From NCBI GenBank assembly GCA_031253995.1, contig JAIRVG010000052.1, positions 124,001 to 188,000 of the forward strand: 64,000 bases of DNA, given 5' to 3'. Every line of letters starts with the position of its first letter. Positions within the stretch are counted from its first letter, which is position 1. Origin of the DNA: Paucimonas sp. (lineage in GTDB: Bacteria > Pseudomonadota > Gammaproteobacteria > Pseudomonadales > Pseudomonadaceae). Under the pieces are notes generated by a model. It saw only the letters and a list, made by a program, of their open reading frames with translations. It was not told the DNA's origin and made no database searches. Positions 63,396 through 64,000 of the stretch are shown here, in pieces. The position numbers were made by a program, and so were the translations under genes.

Positions 63396-64000
63396 ATGAG
63401 TCTGCGACTTGGCCCGATAGTGCACTTCCAGGGAATCCATGCCGGGAAGTATCGTGTTTCCGCGCTGCTGGTCACCGACCTCGGCGATCCGCAGCCCGCG
63501 GCAAGGCTCACCAACTGCAAACTGATCGATATCGAGAGGATCGCCGGCATTCCCTTCTCGAAACCGACCCGCGATGTCTGGCGGATCCAGATCGCCGCCA
63601 CCCAGAAGAAAAACACCGCACTGCGCTGCGAGATCGATGTCGGCGATGGCCGGGCGAGCTTTCATGTGCCGGCGGCGGGCGAATCGCCGCGTGTCGCCTA
63701 TGAGTCGTGCAACGGTTTTTCCGCCGAGAAGTACCGCAAGAAAGTCATCGACAGGGCCAACGAACGCTGGTTCGACATGGGGCAGCGCCATACCGTCAAG
63801 GACAAGGAGTTCCACCTGCTGCTGATGGGCGGCGACCAGGTCTACACCGATTCCCTCACCGTGCTCACCGGGCCGATGAAGGACTGGTCGGAGCGCTCGC
63901 ACAAGGACCAGGTGACGGCCACCTGGAACAAGAAGCTGGAGGACCAGGTCGACCAGTTCCTTGCCGAACTCTACGTTTCGCGCTGGAGCCAGGACGGCGT
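63396..64000 (+). CDS. PhoD-like metallophosphatase, N-terminal part (open at right edge)
   Basis: AAGGAGGA followed by ATG at 63396 opens a frame that continues past the window end (201 codons seen). The N-terminal ~150 residues look like the beta-sandwich that precedes PhoD domains (MSLRLGPIVHFQGIHAGKYR; AGESPRVAYESCNGFSAEKY). The metallophosphatase core begins with HLLLMGGDQVYTDSL, the Gly-Gly-Asp-Gln motif for metal binding in PhoD/calcineurin-like enzymes. There is no signal peptide, so a cytosolic relative is more likely than secreted PhoD. The C-terminus and remaining metal ligands are outside the window. Confidence 0.7.
   Translation, partial: MSLRLGPIVHFQGIHAGKYRVSALLVTDLGDPQPAARLTNCKLIDIERIAGIPFSKPTRDVWRIQIAATQKKNTALRCEIDVGDGRASFHVPAAGESPRVAYESCNGFSAEKYRKKVIDRANERWFDMGQRHTVKDKEFHLLLMGGDQVYTDSLTVLTGPMKDWSERSHKDQVTATWNKKLEDQVDQFLAELYVSRWSQDG

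Overview
The window is a piece of a Pseudomonas chromosome, probably of the P. fluorescens/P. putida lineage. The evidence is uniformly high GC with strong third-position GC bias, REP-type palindromes of the TGTGGGAGC...GCTTGCCAGCGAT family, the conserved modABC, galU-gor and ahpC-ahpF blocks, a CsrA/Rsm protein, an OprD-family porin and several Spu/Pot-type polyamine transporters. Two stretches look foreign by base composition: about 9.26-11.3 kb and about 40.6-44.6 kb.

Layout. 1-6.1 kb is the 3' part of a giant filamentous-haemagglutinin-like adhesin. 6.35-9.2 kb is a heme oxygenase/bacteriophytochrome operon (bphO-bphP). 9.26-10.75 kb is an AT-richer two-gene ABC-2 exporter. 11.4-17.65 kb is a catabolic block: amino acid/amine permease, FAD amine oxidase, cupin, CoA-acylating semialdehyde dehydrogenase and a convergent PucR-type regulator. 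17.9-21.06 kb holds a LuxR solo with all canonical AHL-contact residues visible and a chemoreceptor with an unusual topology. 21.25-26.7 kb holds tRNA-Cys, a 58-codon membrane protein, a Cys-His-Asp orphan with a possible amber-truncated C-terminus, a hybrid sensor kinase, a glycine-zipper protein, a natural hexahistidine lipoprotein, tRNA-Leu and a DUF1275 protein. 26.97-29.95 kb is a compact PAS-histidine kinase / double-KaiC ATPase / receiver operon. 30.0-35.3 kb holds csrA, modABC with a perfect ModE-like palindrome upstream, a DUF1883 / small protein / nitronate monooxygenase operon and a small lipoprotein.

35.5-40.5 kb is a core block: galU, gor, ahpC and ahpF, with a REPIN and terminators between genes. 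40.48-44.75 kb is a roughly 4.3-kb lower-GC segment bounded by 92-93-bp imperfect inverted repeats, each of which contains a hairpin. It carries two divergent surface-acylation-type genes: a Tat lipoprotein with a jelly-roll domain apparently inserted into an SGNH hydrolase, and an acyltransferase-3/SGNH membrane protein. No transposase or recombinase lies inside it, and I consider it the most interesting structure in the window.

44.8-50.5 kb is a Pot-type ABC importer, a RibB with a degenerate GTP-cyclohydrolase-II domain, and a DUF1330 protein. These share TATGGTATACCATA-type operators and look like one FCD/GntR-type regulon, although no such regulator is in the window. 50.5-52.4 kb is a pirin and a divergent GlxA-like AraC regulator. 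52.45-63.3 kb is a polyamine-uptake and catabolism region: OprD porin, acetylpolyamine-deacetylase-like HDAC-fold enzyme, MFS transporter, a second Pot/Spu ABC importer, a polyamine:pyruvate-type aminotransferase and a divergent IclR regulator. The window ends inside a PhoD-like metallophosphatase gene that is open at the right edge.

All calls come from reading the sequence; no homology search was possible.
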